A DNA stretch of 64,000 nucleotides. Origin: Streptomyces lucensis JCM 4490 (lineage in GTDB: Bacteria; Actinomycetota; Actinomycetes; Streptomycetales; Streptomycetaceae). Every line of letters begins with the position of its first letter. Positions within the stretch are counted from its first letter, which is position 1. The notes under the pieces were generated by a model. That model did not search any database. It saw only the letters and a list, made by a program, of their open reading frames with translations, and was not told the DNA's origin. A program made the translations under genes and the position numbers. Positions 40,182-49,126 of the stretch are shown in pieces. The stretch covers positions 434,001 to 498,000 of the forward strand of contig NZ_BMUE01000003.1 in the NCBI RefSeq assembly GCF_014650035.1. The letters run 5' to 3'.

Positions 40182-41995
40182 TCGGCGTCACGCCACCGGC
40201 CTACGACCCGGCGGCCCCGACGGCCGCCACCACCCTGCCCGTCGCCGCGGCCACGACCGTGCGTGCCTACGTGGCCGAGCTCTTCCGCCGGCACCGCCGC
40301 GCCTTCCTGCTGCTGATCACCGTCAACGCGGTGGCGGTGCTGGCCTCCATGGCCGGCCCGTATCTGCTCGGCGGCCTGGTCGAGCGGGTGTCGGACGGAG
40401 CCCGGGACCTTCATCTCGGCGCCGCGGCGGGGCTGTTCGTGCTCGCGCTGGCCGTTCAGGCCGCGTTCGTCGGTCAGGTGCGGCTGCGCGGCGCGGTGCT
40501 CGGCGAGCGGATGCTGGCCGACCTGCGCGAGGACTTCCTCGTCCGGTCGGTCGGACTGCCGCCGGGCGTGCTGGAGCGGGCGGGCACCGGCGACCTGCTC
40601 TCCCGCATCACCACCGACGTCGACCGCCTGGCCAACGCCATGCGCGAGGCCGTGCCCCAGCTGGCCATCGGCGTCGTGTGGGCGCTGCTGCTGCTCGGCG
40701 GGCTCGTCGTGACGGCCCCGCCGCTGGCGGCCGCCGTCCTGCTCGCCGTGCCGGTGCTCGTGGCCGGGTGCCGGTGGTACTTCAAGCGCGCGCCCTCGGG
40801 CTACCGCTCCGAGGCCGCCGGGTACGCGGCCGTCGCGGCCGCGCTCGCCGAGACCGTGGACGCGGGCCGCACCGTCGAGGCGCACCGCCTCGGTGCCCGC
40901 CGCATCGCGCTGTCGGAGCGGCGGATCAAGGAGTGGACGGCCTGGGAACGCTACACCCTGTGGTTGCGGTCGGTGCTCTTCCCGGTGATCAACGCAGTGC
41001 ACGTCCTGGTGCTCGGCTCGGTGCTGATGGTCGGCGGTGTGTTCGTCCTGCGGGGCTGGATCGGCGTGGGGCAGCTGACCACGGGCGCTCTCATCGCACA
41101 GATGCTCGTCGACCCGCTCAACCTGATCCTGCGCTGGTACGACGAGGTGCAGGTGGCCCAGGTGTCGCTGGCGCGCCTGGTGGGGGTGCGGGACGTGGAG
41201 CCGGAGGCCGGGGACGGGTCGGCGTCCCCGGCCGGGCGGGACGTGCGCGCCGACCGGGTGCGCTTCGGCTACCGCGAGGGCGTCGACGTGTTGCGGGAGG
41301 TCTCCCTGAAGGTCGCGCCGGGCACCCGGCTGGCCCTGGTGGGCCCGTCGGGCGCGGGCAAGTCCACCCTGGGCAGGCTGCTCGCCGGGATCTACGCGCC
41401 CCGGGACGGCCGGATCACCCTGGGCGGGGCCGAGCTGTCCCGGATGCCGGCCGAACGCGTCCGCTCGCACGTCGCGCTGGTCAATCAGGAACACCACGTG
41501 TTCGTGGGTTCCCTGCGCGACAACCTGCTGCTCGCGCTCCCCCGCTCCCGGCCCGGCTCCGGAGCGGACGCCCCCGTCGGCGGCCATGACGCCGAGCTGT
41601 GGGCGGCGCTGCGCGCGGTCGGCGCGGACGGATGGGCACGGGCGCTGGACGACGGTCTGGACACGGAGGTCGGCTCCGGCGGTCTCGCGCTGACCCCGGC
41701 GCAGGCCCAGCAGATCGCACTGGCCCGGCTGGTGCTGGCCGATCCGCACACGCTGGTCCTGGACGAGGCGACGTCCCTGCTGGACCCGCGCGCGGCCCGC
41801 CATCTGGAGCGCTCCCTGTCCCGCGTGCTGGACGGCCGCACCGTGGTGGCCATCGCCCACCGCCTGCACACCGCCCACGACGCCGACGTGATCGCCGTCG
41901 TGGAGAACGGCCGCATCAGCGAGCTGGGCAGTCACGACGAGCTGGTGGCGGCGGACGGAGCGTACGCGGCGCTGTGGCGGTCCTGGCACGGGTGA
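40178..41995 (+). CDS. ABC exporter half with intact Walker A and degenerate signature
   Basis: A 605-residue half-transporter from ATG 40178 (ATGA overlap). Residues 1-45 are a cytosolic lead and six helices follow. Walker A GPSGAGKST (about 388-396), Walker B LVLDEAT and H-loop AHRL are intact. The signature is LTPAQ (near 505) instead of LSGGQ. With its partner this gives one catalytic and one degenerate ATP site, the architecture of BmrCD, LmrCD and TmrAB-type exporters. The substrate is unknown. A GC-rich stem-loop follows the stop. Confidence 0.92.
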   Translation: MIGVTPPAYDPAAPTAATTLPVAAATTVRAYVAELFRRHRRAFLLLITVNAVAVLASMAGPYLLGGLVERVSDGARDLHLGAAAGLFVLALAVQAAFVGQVRLRGAVLGERMLADLREDFLVRSVGLPPGVLERAGTGDLLSRITTDVDRLANAMREAVPQLAIGVVWALLLLGGLVVTAPPLAAAVLLAVPVLVAGCRWYFKRAPSGYRSEAAGYAAVAAALAETVDAGRTVEAHRLGARRIALSERRIKEWTAWERYTLWLRSVLFPVINAVHVLVLGSVLMVGGVFVLRGWIGVGQLTTGALIAQMLVDPLNLILRWYDEVQVAQVSLARLVGVRDVEPEAGDGSASPAGRDVRADRVRFGYREGVDVLREVSLKVAPGTRLALVGPSGAGKSTLGRLLAGIYAPRDGRITLGGAELSRMPAERVRSHVALVNQEHHVFVGSLRDNLLLALPRSRPGSGADAPVGGHDAELWAALRAVGADGWARALDDGLDTEVGSGGLALTPAQAQQIALARLVLADPHTLVLDEATSLLDPRAARHLERSLSRVLDGRTVVAIAHRLHTAHDADVIAVVENGRISELGSHDELVAADGAYAALWRSWHG

Positions 41996-42013
41996 GGACG
42001 CGCCGCGGGACAG

Positions 42014-42031
42014 GCCGCCGGGGCCGGCGGC
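42014..42031 (+). terminator. Hairpin after the heterodimeric ABC operon
   Basis: GCCGCCGG and CCGGCGGC form an 8-base-pair stem with a two-base nominal loop about 20 bases after the exporter stop. This is a plausible GC-rich terminator without a U-tract. Confidence 0.5.
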
Positions 42032-42259
42032 ACGACAGGCGGGATCACGCCGCATGGACAGTGCCCGGCTCGGGCACCCGGCGGGCCGGGCCTCGTGCCG
42101 TTGCGCGGTCCCGAGCCGGAGTGGAAGTCTGGAGAACGGCACCGGTGCGGGAAATGTCCGGGAACCACATGGTTCGCGTCGCGTACCCGTGCCGGGCGTG
42201 CCGACGGCCCGTGGCCCGTTCCGGCGGCACGCCGCCGTCCTCACCACTTGGAGGTACTC

Positions 42260-42730
42260 GTGGACAGCCCCGACGGTTGGGGGGACGACGTCTACCAGCC
42301 CGATCCCTCGGAGATCGCGGAGGACTCGGGGGTGCTCGACGTCGAGGACACACTGGACTTCGACGGCGTGGCGGACCCCCTCGACCGCGGCTGGTCCCCT
42401 CCCGAGCGGCCTTGGGCGGTCGAGCACGACGGTGTGACGGCGGCCGAACGGCAGACGGGCGAGACCCTCGACCAGCGGCTCGCCGAGGAGCAGCCCGACC
42501 TCTCCCCGCCCGACGGCGACGGCATCGGTGACTGCGACGGCACCGACGGCGAGGTCCTCGACAACGAGGTCGGCAACCTGCGTTCCGGCCGCCTGGTGGC
42601 GCCCGACGAGGGAACGCACGAGGACGACGAGGCCGCCCTCGTAGCCACCGACGTCGGCATCGACGGCGCCGCCGCCTCCGCCGAGGAGGCCGCGATGCAC
42701 ATCGTCGACGAGGACTCCCTCCCCGGCTGA
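42260..42730 (+). CDS. DUF5709-family acidic protein
   Basis: A 156-residue, strongly acidic, soluble protein starting at GTG 42260 with TTGGAGG upstream. The conserved family pattern is clear: GDDVYQPDPSE, EDTLDFDGVADPLDRGWSPPERPW, GETLDQRLAEEQPD, GRLVAPDEGTHEDDE and a final ASAEEAAMHIV. I recall this as DUF5709, a widespread actinobacterial family of unknown function. No catalytic motif or membrane segment is seen. It may belong to a stress- or sigma-controlled set, but nothing in the promoter shows this. Confidence 0.85.
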   Translation: MDSPDGWGDDVYQPDPSEIAEDSGVLDVEDTLDFDGVADPLDRGWSPPERPWAVEHDGVTAAERQTGETLDQRLAEEQPDLSPPDGDGIGDCDGTDGEVLDNEVGNLRSGRLVAPDEGTHEDDEAALVATDVGIDGAAASAEEAAMHIVDEDSLPG

Positions 42731-42772
42731 CCCATCCGCCCCCGGCCCCGGGGCCCGGCACGAGGAGCCGCC

Positions 42773-43039
42773 ATGCGGCAGGACGAGCATCCCGACTACC
42801 ACCCGGTGGTTTTCCGTGACCGAGCCGCCGGCTACGCCTTCCTGACCCGGTCCACGGCACGAAGCGAACAGACCATCGAGTGGGACGACGGCCGGAGCTA
42901 CCCGGTGATCGACGTGGAGATCTCCTCCGAGAGCCATCCCTTCTACACGGGCAGGGCCCGCGCGGTGGACACCGAGGGCCGCATCGCCCGCTTCGAGCGC
43001 CGGTACGGCGGCGGGGCGCAGCCGGGCGGGACGACCTGA
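42773..43039 (+). CDS. rpmE2: Ribosomal protein L31 type B (zinc-independent)
   Basis: An 88-residue L31 paralogue of the C-minus type: it keeps HPDYHPVVF, the [25 protein letters not shown] core and the basic tail, but none of the CxxC zinc ligands. Such proteins replace zinc-containing L31 when zinc is scarce, and in streptomycetes they are normally repressed by Zur. GAGGAG lies before ATG 42773. The 42-base upstream gap has no AT-rich Zur-like palindrome, so here expression may come from the DUF5709 promoter. It is slightly extended and is not next to other zinc-sparing ribosomal genes. Confidence 0.88.
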   Translation: MRQDEHPDYHPVVFRDRAAGYAFLTRSTARSEQTIEWDDGRSYPVIDVEISSESHPFYTGRARAVDTEGRIARFERRYGGGAQPGGTT

Positions 43040-43070
43040 CGCGGACCGCTGCCCCGAACGGGCCGGAGGG

Positions 43071-43865
43071 TCAGATCACGTTGAGGGCGGCCGCGCAGCC
43101 CACTCCCCCGAGGAGCATGAAGGCGGGCATCAGCACCTTCAGCTCGACCCAGCTGCCCGCGCGGAACCGCAGTGCCTTCGGCGGTCCGATGGGGTACCAG
43201 CGCTTGCGGCCCACCGGGATCGGCCACAGGATCGGGCAGCCGGACACGGTCAGCGCGTCCCCGATGTCGTGGACCAGCGCACCCAGCACGATCGGCAGCC
43301 CCAGCCAGAGGTACTCCTGTCCGGGCGCGGTGAACAGCCAGTCCGCCCCGTTGCCCGGTTCGTCCAGCACCCCCGCGAGGATCCAGGCGCTGGTCGCCGC
43401 CAGCAGCCAGACCAGGACGTCGCTGCTGGAGCCGCGCGCCGCCCGCCACAGGAGGCCCTCGATCGCCAGCACCATGTGCACGAAGAGGATCGCCAGCACC
43501 GCCCAGCGGCCGCCCGTGATCGCCGCCGCGGACGAGCCGGCGCCGATCAGCACCGCCCACAGCCAGGTGTGCGTCAGCGTGCGGTGGCCTCCGGAGCGAC
43601 GCGGGTCCCCCTGCTTCCTGGTCGACTTGTAGACGGCGTACGACAGCTTGTCGACGATCTCGCAGATCCAGCGGGAGACCGGCCCGAAGGCCCGGGAGAT
43701 GGTGGCCGCCTTGTGGTCCAGGTCCGGGGCGAGGGCGGCGCCGGCACAGATCAGGGCCCCGCACAGGAGGACGGGCCAGGGCATCGGGTGCCCGGCCGCG
43801 GCGGCGGCCGCTCCTACGCCGAGCCAGGCCGCGGCCCCCGACAGTGAGTGTGCTGGTCCCATCAT
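43071..43865 (-). CDS. YdjM-like membrane metal-dependent hydrolase
   Basis: A 264-residue membrane protein beginning GPAHSLSGAAAWL, with the metal-ligand pattern of the family: His5 near the N-terminus, APDLDHKAATI (around 48-58), GGHRTLTHT and later GALVHDIGDALT. It has about five transmembrane helices. The family is related to LexA-regulated E. coli YdjM, a predicted metal-dependent phospholipase or hydrolase. Start ATG 43865 was chosen (GGGAAG upstream); ATG 43862 is next to it. It is divergent from the helicase, separated by 145 bases. Confidence 0.85.
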   Translation of the reverse strand: MMGPAHSLSGAAAWLGVGAAAAAAGHPMPWPVLLCGALICAGAALAPDLDHKAATISRAFGPVSRWICEIVDKLSYAVYKSTRKQGDPRRSGGHRTLTHTWLWAVLIGAGSSAAAITGGRWAVLAILFVHMVLAIEGLLWRAARGSSSDVLVWLLAATSAWILAGVLDEPGNGADWLFTAPGQEYLWLGLPIVLGALVHDIGDALTVSGCPILWPIPVGRKRWYPIGPPKALRFRAGSWVELKVLMPAFMLLGGVGCAAALNVI

Positions 43866-44010
43866 GACCGCTTCCCGCCCCATTCCTCGTGTGCCGCTGT
43901 CCAGTTGACCCGGTGCGCCGACGCCGCGCCGGCGACACAGCGTAACGGTCGTGATCTTCGCACCCGCAGCCGATTCCCCTCTGCGGGGGAAGGCCAGGCA
44001 AGATGGGTGC

Positions 44011-46524
44011 GTGACCCTCATCGATCAGCTGCCGCCGACCGCCGACCCCGACGCCCTGTACGAAGCCTTCGAGTCGTGGGCACAGGAGCGCGGTCTCACG
44101 CTCTACCCCCATCAGGAGGAGGCGCTGATCGAGGTGGTCTCCGGGGCGAACGTGATCGTCTCGACACCCACCGGCTCCGGAAAGAGCATGATCGCCGCGG
44201 GTGCGCACTTCGCCGCGCTGGCCAGGGACGAGGTCACCTTCTACACGGCCCCTATCAAGGCGCTGGTGTCGGAGAAGTTCTTCGAGCTGTGCAAGCTCTT
44301 CGGCACCGAGAACGTCGGCATGCTCACCGGTGACGCCTCCGTGAACGCCGACGCGCCCGTCATCTGCTGCACCGCCGAGGTGCTGGCCTCCATCGCGCTG
44401 CGCGACGGCAGGGACGCGGACGTCGGCCAGGTCGTCATGGACGAGTTCCACTTCTACGCGGAGGGCGACCGCGGCTGGGCCTGGCAGATCCCGCTGCTGG
44501 AACTCCCCCAGGCGCAGTTCATCCTCATGTCGGCCACTTTGGGCGACGTGTCCTTCTTCGAGAAGGACCTGACCCGCCGCACCGGCCGTCCCACCTCCGT
44601 GGTCCGCTCCGCGACCCGCCCGGTGCCGCTCTCCTACGAGTACCAGCTCACCCCGCTCACCGAGACGCTCACCGACCTGCTGACCAGCAAGCAGGCACCC
44701 GTCTACATCGTGCACTTCACGCAGGCGCAGGCCGTGGAGCGGGCGCAGGCGCTGATGAGCATCAACATGTGCACGCGCGAGGAGAAGGACCAGATCGCGG
44801 AGCTCATCGGCAACTTCCGCTTCACCACGAAGTTCGGCCGCAACCTCTCCCGTTACGTGCGGCACGGCATCGGCGTGCACCACGCCGGCATGCTGCCGAA
44901 GTACCGGCGCCTGGTGGAGAAGCTCGCCCAGGCGGGTCTGCTGAAGGTCATCTGCGGTACCGACACCCTCGGTGTGGGCGTCAACGTACCCATCCGGACG
45001 GTGCTGTTCACGGCACTGACCAAGTACGACGGCAGCCGTGTGCGCACGCTGCGCGCCCGGGAGTTCCACCAGATCGCGGGCCGCGCCGGCCGGGCGGGCT
45101 TCGACACGGCGGGGCTGGTGGTGGCGCAGGCGCCCGAGCACGTCATCGAGAACGAGAAGGCCCTCGCCAAGGCCGGCGACGATCCCAAGAAGCGCCGCAA
45201 GGTGGTGCGCAAGAAGGCGCCGGAGGGCTTCGTCGGCTGGACGGACAACACCTTCCAGAAGCTGATCGAGTCGGAGCCGGAACCGCTGACCTCGCGGTTC
45301 CGGGTGACGCACACGATGCTGCTGTCGGTGATCGCCCGGCCGGGCAACGCCTTCGAGGCGATGCGCCATCTGCTGGAGGACAACCACGAGCCGCGCAAGC
45401 AGCAACTGCGGCACATCCGACGGGCGATCGCGATCTACCGTTCCCTGCTGGACGGCGGCATCGTGGAGAAGCTCGACCAGCCGGACGCCGAGGGCCGCAT
45501 CGTACGGCTCACCGTGGACCTGCAGCAGGACTTCGCGCTCAACCAGCCGCTTTCCACGTTCGCGCTCGCCGCGTTCGAACTCCTCGACCCCGAGTCGCCT
45601 TCCTACGCCCTCGACATGGTGTCCGTCGTCGAGTCCACCCTCGACGACCCGCGGCAGATCCTCGTCGCCCAGCAGAACAAGGCACGGGGCGAGGCCGTGG
45701 CCGCCATGAAGGCGGACGGCGTGGAGTACGAGGAGCGCATGGAGCGCCTCCAGGACGTCACGTACCCGAAACCGCTCGAGGAACTGCTCTTCCACGCGTA
45801 CAACACCTACCGCAAGAGCCACCCGTGGGTCGGCGACCACCCGCTGTCGCCGAAGTCGGTCATCCGGGACATGTACGAACGGGCGCTGTCCTTCACCGAG
45901 CTGGTCTCCTTCTACGAGCTGGCCCGTACCGAGGGCATCGTGCTGCGCTACCTCGCCAGCGCCTACAAGACCCTCGACCACACCATCCCCGACGATCTGA
46001 AGTCCGAGGACCTGCAGGACCTGATCGAGTGGCTCGGCGAGATGGTCCGCCAGGTGGACTCCAGCCTCCTCGACGAGTGGGAGCAGCTCGCCAACCCGGA
46101 GGAGATGACCGCCGAGGAGGCCCGGGAGAAGGCCGACGAGGTCAAGCCGGTCACCACCAACGCGCGCGCCTTCCGGGTGCTGGTCCGCAACGCCATGTTC
46201 CGCCGGGTGGAACTGGCGGCACTGGACCAGGTCGAGGAACTGGGCGGGATGGACGCCGAGTCCGGCTGGGACGCCGACGCCTGGGGCGAGGCGATGGACG
46301 GGTACTGGGACGAGTACGACGACCTGGGCACCGGGCCCGACGCCCGCGGCCCCAAGCTGCTGGTCATCAACGAGGAGCCCGAGAACGGTCTGTGGCGCGT
46401 CCGCCAGATCTTCGACGACCCGAACGGCGACCACGACTGGGGCATCAGCGCCGAGATCGACCTCGCGGCCTCGGACGCCGAGGGACGCGCCGTCGTCCGC
46501 GTCACCGGCGTCGGCCAGTTGTGA
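44011..46524 (+). CDS. Ski2-like DExH-box RNA helicase
   Basis: An 837-residue helicase starting at GTG 44011. Walker A TPTGSGKS (52-59), motif II DEFH (a rare variant of DEVH/DExH), motif III SATL, HHAGMLPKYR and motif VI QIAGRAGRAGF identify a superfamily 2, Ski2/Mtr4-related enzyme. The C-terminal 400 residues match the actinobacterial extension that I recall as DUF3516. It probably remodels structured RNA during decay or ribosome assembly. TesB follows after 19 bases on the same strand, probably co-transcribed. No Shine-Dalgarno sequence at normal distance was seen. Confidence 0.9.
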   Translation: MTLIDQLPPTADPDALYEAFESWAQERGLTLYPHQEEALIEVVSGANVIVSTPTGSGKSMIAAGAHFAALARDEVTFYTAPIKALVSEKFFELCKLFGTENVGMLTGDASVNADAPVICCTAEVLASIALRDGRDADVGQVVMDEFHFYAEGDRGWAWQIPLLELPQAQFILMSATLGDVSFFEKDLTRRTGRPTSVVRSATRPVPLSYEYQLTPLTETLTDLLTSKQAPVYIVHFTQAQAVERAQALMSINMCTREEKDQIAELIGNFRFTTKFGRNLSRYVRHGIGVHHAGMLPKYRRLVEKLAQAGLLKVICGTDTLGVGVNVPIRTVLFTALTKYDGSRVRTLRAREFHQIAGRAGRAGFDTAGLVVAQAPEHVIENEKALAKAGDDPKKRRKVVRKKAPEGFVGWTDNTFQKLIESEPEPLTSRFRVTHTMLLSVIARPGNAFEAMRHLLEDNHEPRKQQLRHIRRAIAIYRSLLDGGIVEKLDQPDAEGRIVRLTVDLQQDFALNQPLSTFALAAFELLDPESPSYALDMVSVVESTLDDPRQILVAQQNKARGEAVAAMKADGVEYEERMERLQDVTYPKPLEELLFHAYNTYRKSHPWVGDHPLSPKSVIRDMYERALSFTELVSFYELARTEGIVLRYLASAYKTLDHTIPDDLKSEDLQDLIEWLGEMVRQVDSSLLDEWEQLANPEEMTAEEAREKADEVKPVTTNARAFRVLVRNAMFRRVELAALDQVEELGGMDAESGWDADAWGEAMDGYWDEYDDLGTGPDARGPKLLVINEEPENGLWRVRQIFDDPNGDHDWGISAEIDLAASDAEGRAVVRVTGVGQL

Positions 46525-46543
46525 GCCGGAGGGAGACGCACCG

Positions 46544-47410
46544 ATGACCAGCCCGGCCGAGAGCCTGGTCGACCTGCTCGACCTGGAGCAGATCGAGGTC
46601 AACATATTCCGTGGGCGAAGCCCGCAGGAGTCCCTGCAGCGCGTCTTCGGCGGGCAGGTGGCGGGCCAGGCGCTGGTCGCCGCCGGCCGCACGACGGACG
46701 GCGACCGTCCGGTGCACTCGCTGCACGCGTACTTCCTGCGCCCGGGCCGTCCCGGCGTGCCGATCGTGTACCAGGTGGAACGGGTCAGGGACGGGCGGGC
46801 TTTCACGACACGACGGGTCACCGCCGTGCAGCAGGGCCGCACGATCTTCAATCTGACCGCCTCCTTTCACAAGCCCGAGGAAGGACCGTTCGAGCACCAG
46901 CTGCCGCCCGCCCGCGAGGTGCCGGACCCGGAGTCGCTGCCGACGGTGACGGACGAGATCCGCAAGCATCTGGGCTCCCTGCCGGAGCAGTGGGAACGGA
47001 TGGCGCGCCGTCAGCCCTTCGACATCCGCTACGTCGACCGGCTGCGCTGGAACGCCGAGGAGATCGAGGGCGCCCAGCCGCGCAGCGCCGTGTGGATGCG
47101 CGCGGTCGGACCGCTCGGCGACGACCCGCTGGTCCACACCTGCGCGCTGACCTACGCCAGTGACATGACTTTGCTGGACGCGGTCCGCATTCCGGTCGAG
47201 CCGCTGTGGGGCAGGCGGAACTTCGACATGGCCTCGCTGGACCACGCCATGTGGTTCCACCGGCCGTTCCGCGCGGACGAGTGGTTCCTGTACGACCAGG
47301 AGTCGCCGATCGCCACGGGCGGGCGCGGCCTGGCCCGCGGACGCATCTACGACCTGCGGGGGCGTCTGCTCGTCTCGGTCGTCCAGGAGGGCCTGTTCCG
47401 CCCTCTGTAG
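46544..47410 (+). CDS. tesB: Acyl-CoA thioesterase II
   Basis: A 288-residue double-hotdog thioesterase. FRGRSPQESLQRVFGGQVAGQALVAA near the N-terminus and HSLHAYFLRPG are family signatures; TYASDMTLLD holds the catalytic Asp and the final VSVVQEGLFR holds the conserved Gln. It hydrolyses acyl-CoA to free fatty acid and CoA. A GGAGGGAG ribosome-binding site precedes the ATG. It is convergent with DUF6397, with 30 bases between. Confidence 0.95.
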   Translation: MTSPAESLVDLLDLEQIEVNIFRGRSPQESLQRVFGGQVAGQALVAAGRTTDGDRPVHSLHAYFLRPGRPGVPIVYQVERVRDGRAFTTRRVTAVQQGRTIFNLTASFHKPEEGPFEHQLPPAREVPDPESLPTVTDEIRKHLGSLPEQWERMARRQPFDIRYVDRLRWNAEEIEGAQPRSAVWMRAVGPLGDDPLVHTCALTYASDMTLLDAVRIPVEPLWGRRNFDMASLDHAMWFHRPFRADEWFLYDQESPIATGGRGLARGRIYDLRGRLLVSVVQEGLFRPL

Positions 47411-47440
47411 CGGTGGGGCGGAAGTGCCGCGCAGCTTTGG

Positions 47441-48496
47441 TCAGGCCCGCACGGGCCGCGGCTCTCTCCGCCGCAGCCAGCCGCGCAGACCTCGGGCCCG
47501 GCGGTGCGGGCCCTGTCCGGGGCGCCGGTCCCGCGCCGCGGACGGCGAGGGCGGTCGCACCGCCGGGCCGTCCCCGCACCGCTCGGATGCCCGGAGTGCG
47601 GGTTCTCCGCCCGGTTCGCAGGCCCGGGCCATGAGCTCCGGAGTTCGCGTGACCGTGCGTGCCATCGGCGCGACCGGACGTGCCGTCCGGCGCGCCCCCG
47701 GCCCGGCGCCGCGACCGGCAGGACGCCGGGCGGGCGGCAGGGCACGGGCCTCCTCGATCGCGCGGGTCAGCTCGCTGCGCAGCCATTCGATCTCGTCCGT
47801 GTCCTGTGCGGTCATCAGGCGCTCGGCGAGGTGGGCTGCGGGTGACCCGGGAACCCCGTGAGCGGGTGGCGCGGGCAGAGCACGGTTGAGGCAGGCTCGT
47901 TCGTTCGGGTCCCTGACGATGTCGGCGACCTCGACCGGTGCCAGGAAGGCGGCGACGGCTCCGGCCCGCGCCCACGGGTCGCCGGCCCGCCGGAGCAGGA
48001 AGCCGAGCCGGCGCCCGCGCCAGTTGCGGGCGCGCAGATCCACCCCCGCCTCCAGCAGGCCGCGCAGGGTCTCGGGTGTGCGCCCCTTGAGCAGTCGGGC
48101 GTTCTCGGCGTCCGATGTGAAGTCCCGCAGTTCCCGCGCCATGTAGAGCCAGACCACCGTGCGATAGCGGTTGAGGTGGAACGCGACGGGCGCGAGCAGG
48201 CCCAGGCGCGCGAGCCGGGTGAACCGGCCGGCCGGAATCCCCATGAGCGCCGCGCCCTGCGCGGTGCCCACGACCCGCACCTGTTCCTGCAGGGCTTCGG
48301 GAAAGCCGTCCTGCGCTCGGAGGCGGTCGATCTCCGCGCGCTCCACCCGCCTGCCCGCTCCTCCGCTCCCGCCGGGCACGGTCCGGATGCGGCCGAGCTG
48401 CACGGCGAGGTCGAACTCGTCCCGACTGAGGCCCAGTTCCCTGGCGGCACGGCCGAGGGCGCAGGTGGCGGGCGGACCGAAGGTGCTTGCCGGCAT
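47441..48496 (-). CDS. DUF6397-family protein with HTH-like N-terminus
   Basis: A 351-residue cytosolic protein starting at ATG 48496. Residues 10-60 (ALGRAARELGLSRDEFDLAV, then VERAEIDRLRAQ) form a MerR/HTH-like segment, and GIPAGRFTRLARLGLL (about 88-103) is a second one. A conserved NRYRTVVWLYMARELRDF motif follows. The last 100 residues are disordered and rich in Pro, Arg and Ala. I recall the family as DUF6397, common in Streptomyces; the function is unknown, but DNA binding is plausible. It is downstream of an orphan Roadblock gene on the same strand (125 bases away). Confidence 0.8.
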   Translation of the reverse strand: MPASTFGPPATCALGRAARELGLSRDEFDLAVQLGRIRTVPGGSGGAGRRVERAEIDRLRAQDGFPEALQEQVRVVGTAQGAALMGIPAGRFTRLARLGLLAPVAFHLNRYRTVVWLYMARELRDFTSDAENARLLKGRTPETLRGLLEAGVDLRARNWRGRRLGFLLRRAGDPWARAGAVAAFLAPVEVADIVRDPNERACLNRALPAPPAHGVPGSPAAHLAERLMTAQDTDEIEWLRSELTRAIEEARALPPARRPAGRGAGPGARRTARPVAPMARTVTRTPELMARACEPGGEPALRASERCGDGPAVRPPSPSAARDRRPGQGPHRRARGLRGWLRRREPRPVRA

Positions 48497-48621
48497 GGTC
48501 GTACTCCCCCGTGGAGTCGGTGGCTCACGCCCGGTGCGCTCGCCGTGCACACACCGTAGCCGGAAGGCCACATCCCGTGGCGAGCCTGTGGATAACTCCG
48601 CGAGAGCGGGTAAGCCGCGGA

Positions 48622-49035
48622 TCAGAGTTCTGGGTCGGCCGTGCGCCCGGGGTGCCTCGCGTCGACTCCGAGGTGCTCGCCGACGCGGTTCACGAGCAGG
48701 GTCATCTCGTAGGCGATCTGGCCGATGTCGGCCTCCGCACCGCTGAGCACGCACAGACAGCTGCCGGTGCCGGCCGCGGTAACGAACAGCACGGCGTCGT
48801 CGTACTCGATCATCGTCTGGCGTACCCCGCCGGCCCGGAAGTGACGTCCCGAGCCCTTGGCCAGGCTGTGCAAGCCGGACGCCACGGCGGCCAGGTGTTC
48901 GGCGTCCTCGCGCCGCAGGCCCGTACTCGCCCCCGTGACCAGCCCGTCGTTCGACAGGACCAGCGCGTGCCGCACATGGTCCACCCGCTCGGTCAGGTCG
49001 TCCAGGAGCCACCCGAGTCCCTGGTTCTGCGCCAT
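48622..49035 (-). CDS. Orphan Roadblock/LC7 protein (CvnB-like duplicate)
   Basis: A 137-residue Roadblock/LC7 protein. Its core (WLLDDLTERVDHVRHALVLS, then NDGLVTGAST and GGVRQTMIEYDDAVLFV) is very similar to the CvnB protein at 50726-51163, about two-thirds identical by eye, so it looks like a recent duplicate. In conservons this protein binds the CvnD GTPase and the CvnA kinase. It sits 0.5 kb from the conservon but is separated from it by a divergent PPOX gene. It may compete with or substitute for the conservon copy. Start ATG 49035. Confidence 0.88.
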   Translation of the reverse strand: MAQNQGLGWLLDDLTERVDHVRHALVLSNDGLVTGASTGLRREDAEHLAAVASGLHSLAKGSGRHFRAGGVRQTMIEYDDAVLFVTAAGTGSCLCVLSGAEADIGQIAYEMTLLVNRVGEHLGVDARHPGRTADPEL

Positions 49036-49126
49036 GTCTGTCTCCCCGTGCGACGTCTCCCCCTGGCTGGAGGAACTCCCCGCCAGCCTTCCCCACCACC
49101 GGCGTCCGGGCAAGGAGGATGGGCTC

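Noticed and set aside
42731..42772. Zur box upstream of the L31 gene
   Set aside because: No AT-rich palindrome resembling the Zur consensus is present in the short GC-rich gap.
39257..42937. A 1226-codon minus-strand frame over the ABC pair and DUF5709
   Set aside because: Antisense to three strong genes; low-complexity translation and no family signature.
42943..46851. A 1302-codon minus-strand frame over the helicase region
   Set aside because: Antisense to the helicase and to TesB; the length reflects the scarcity of stops in GC-rich DNA.
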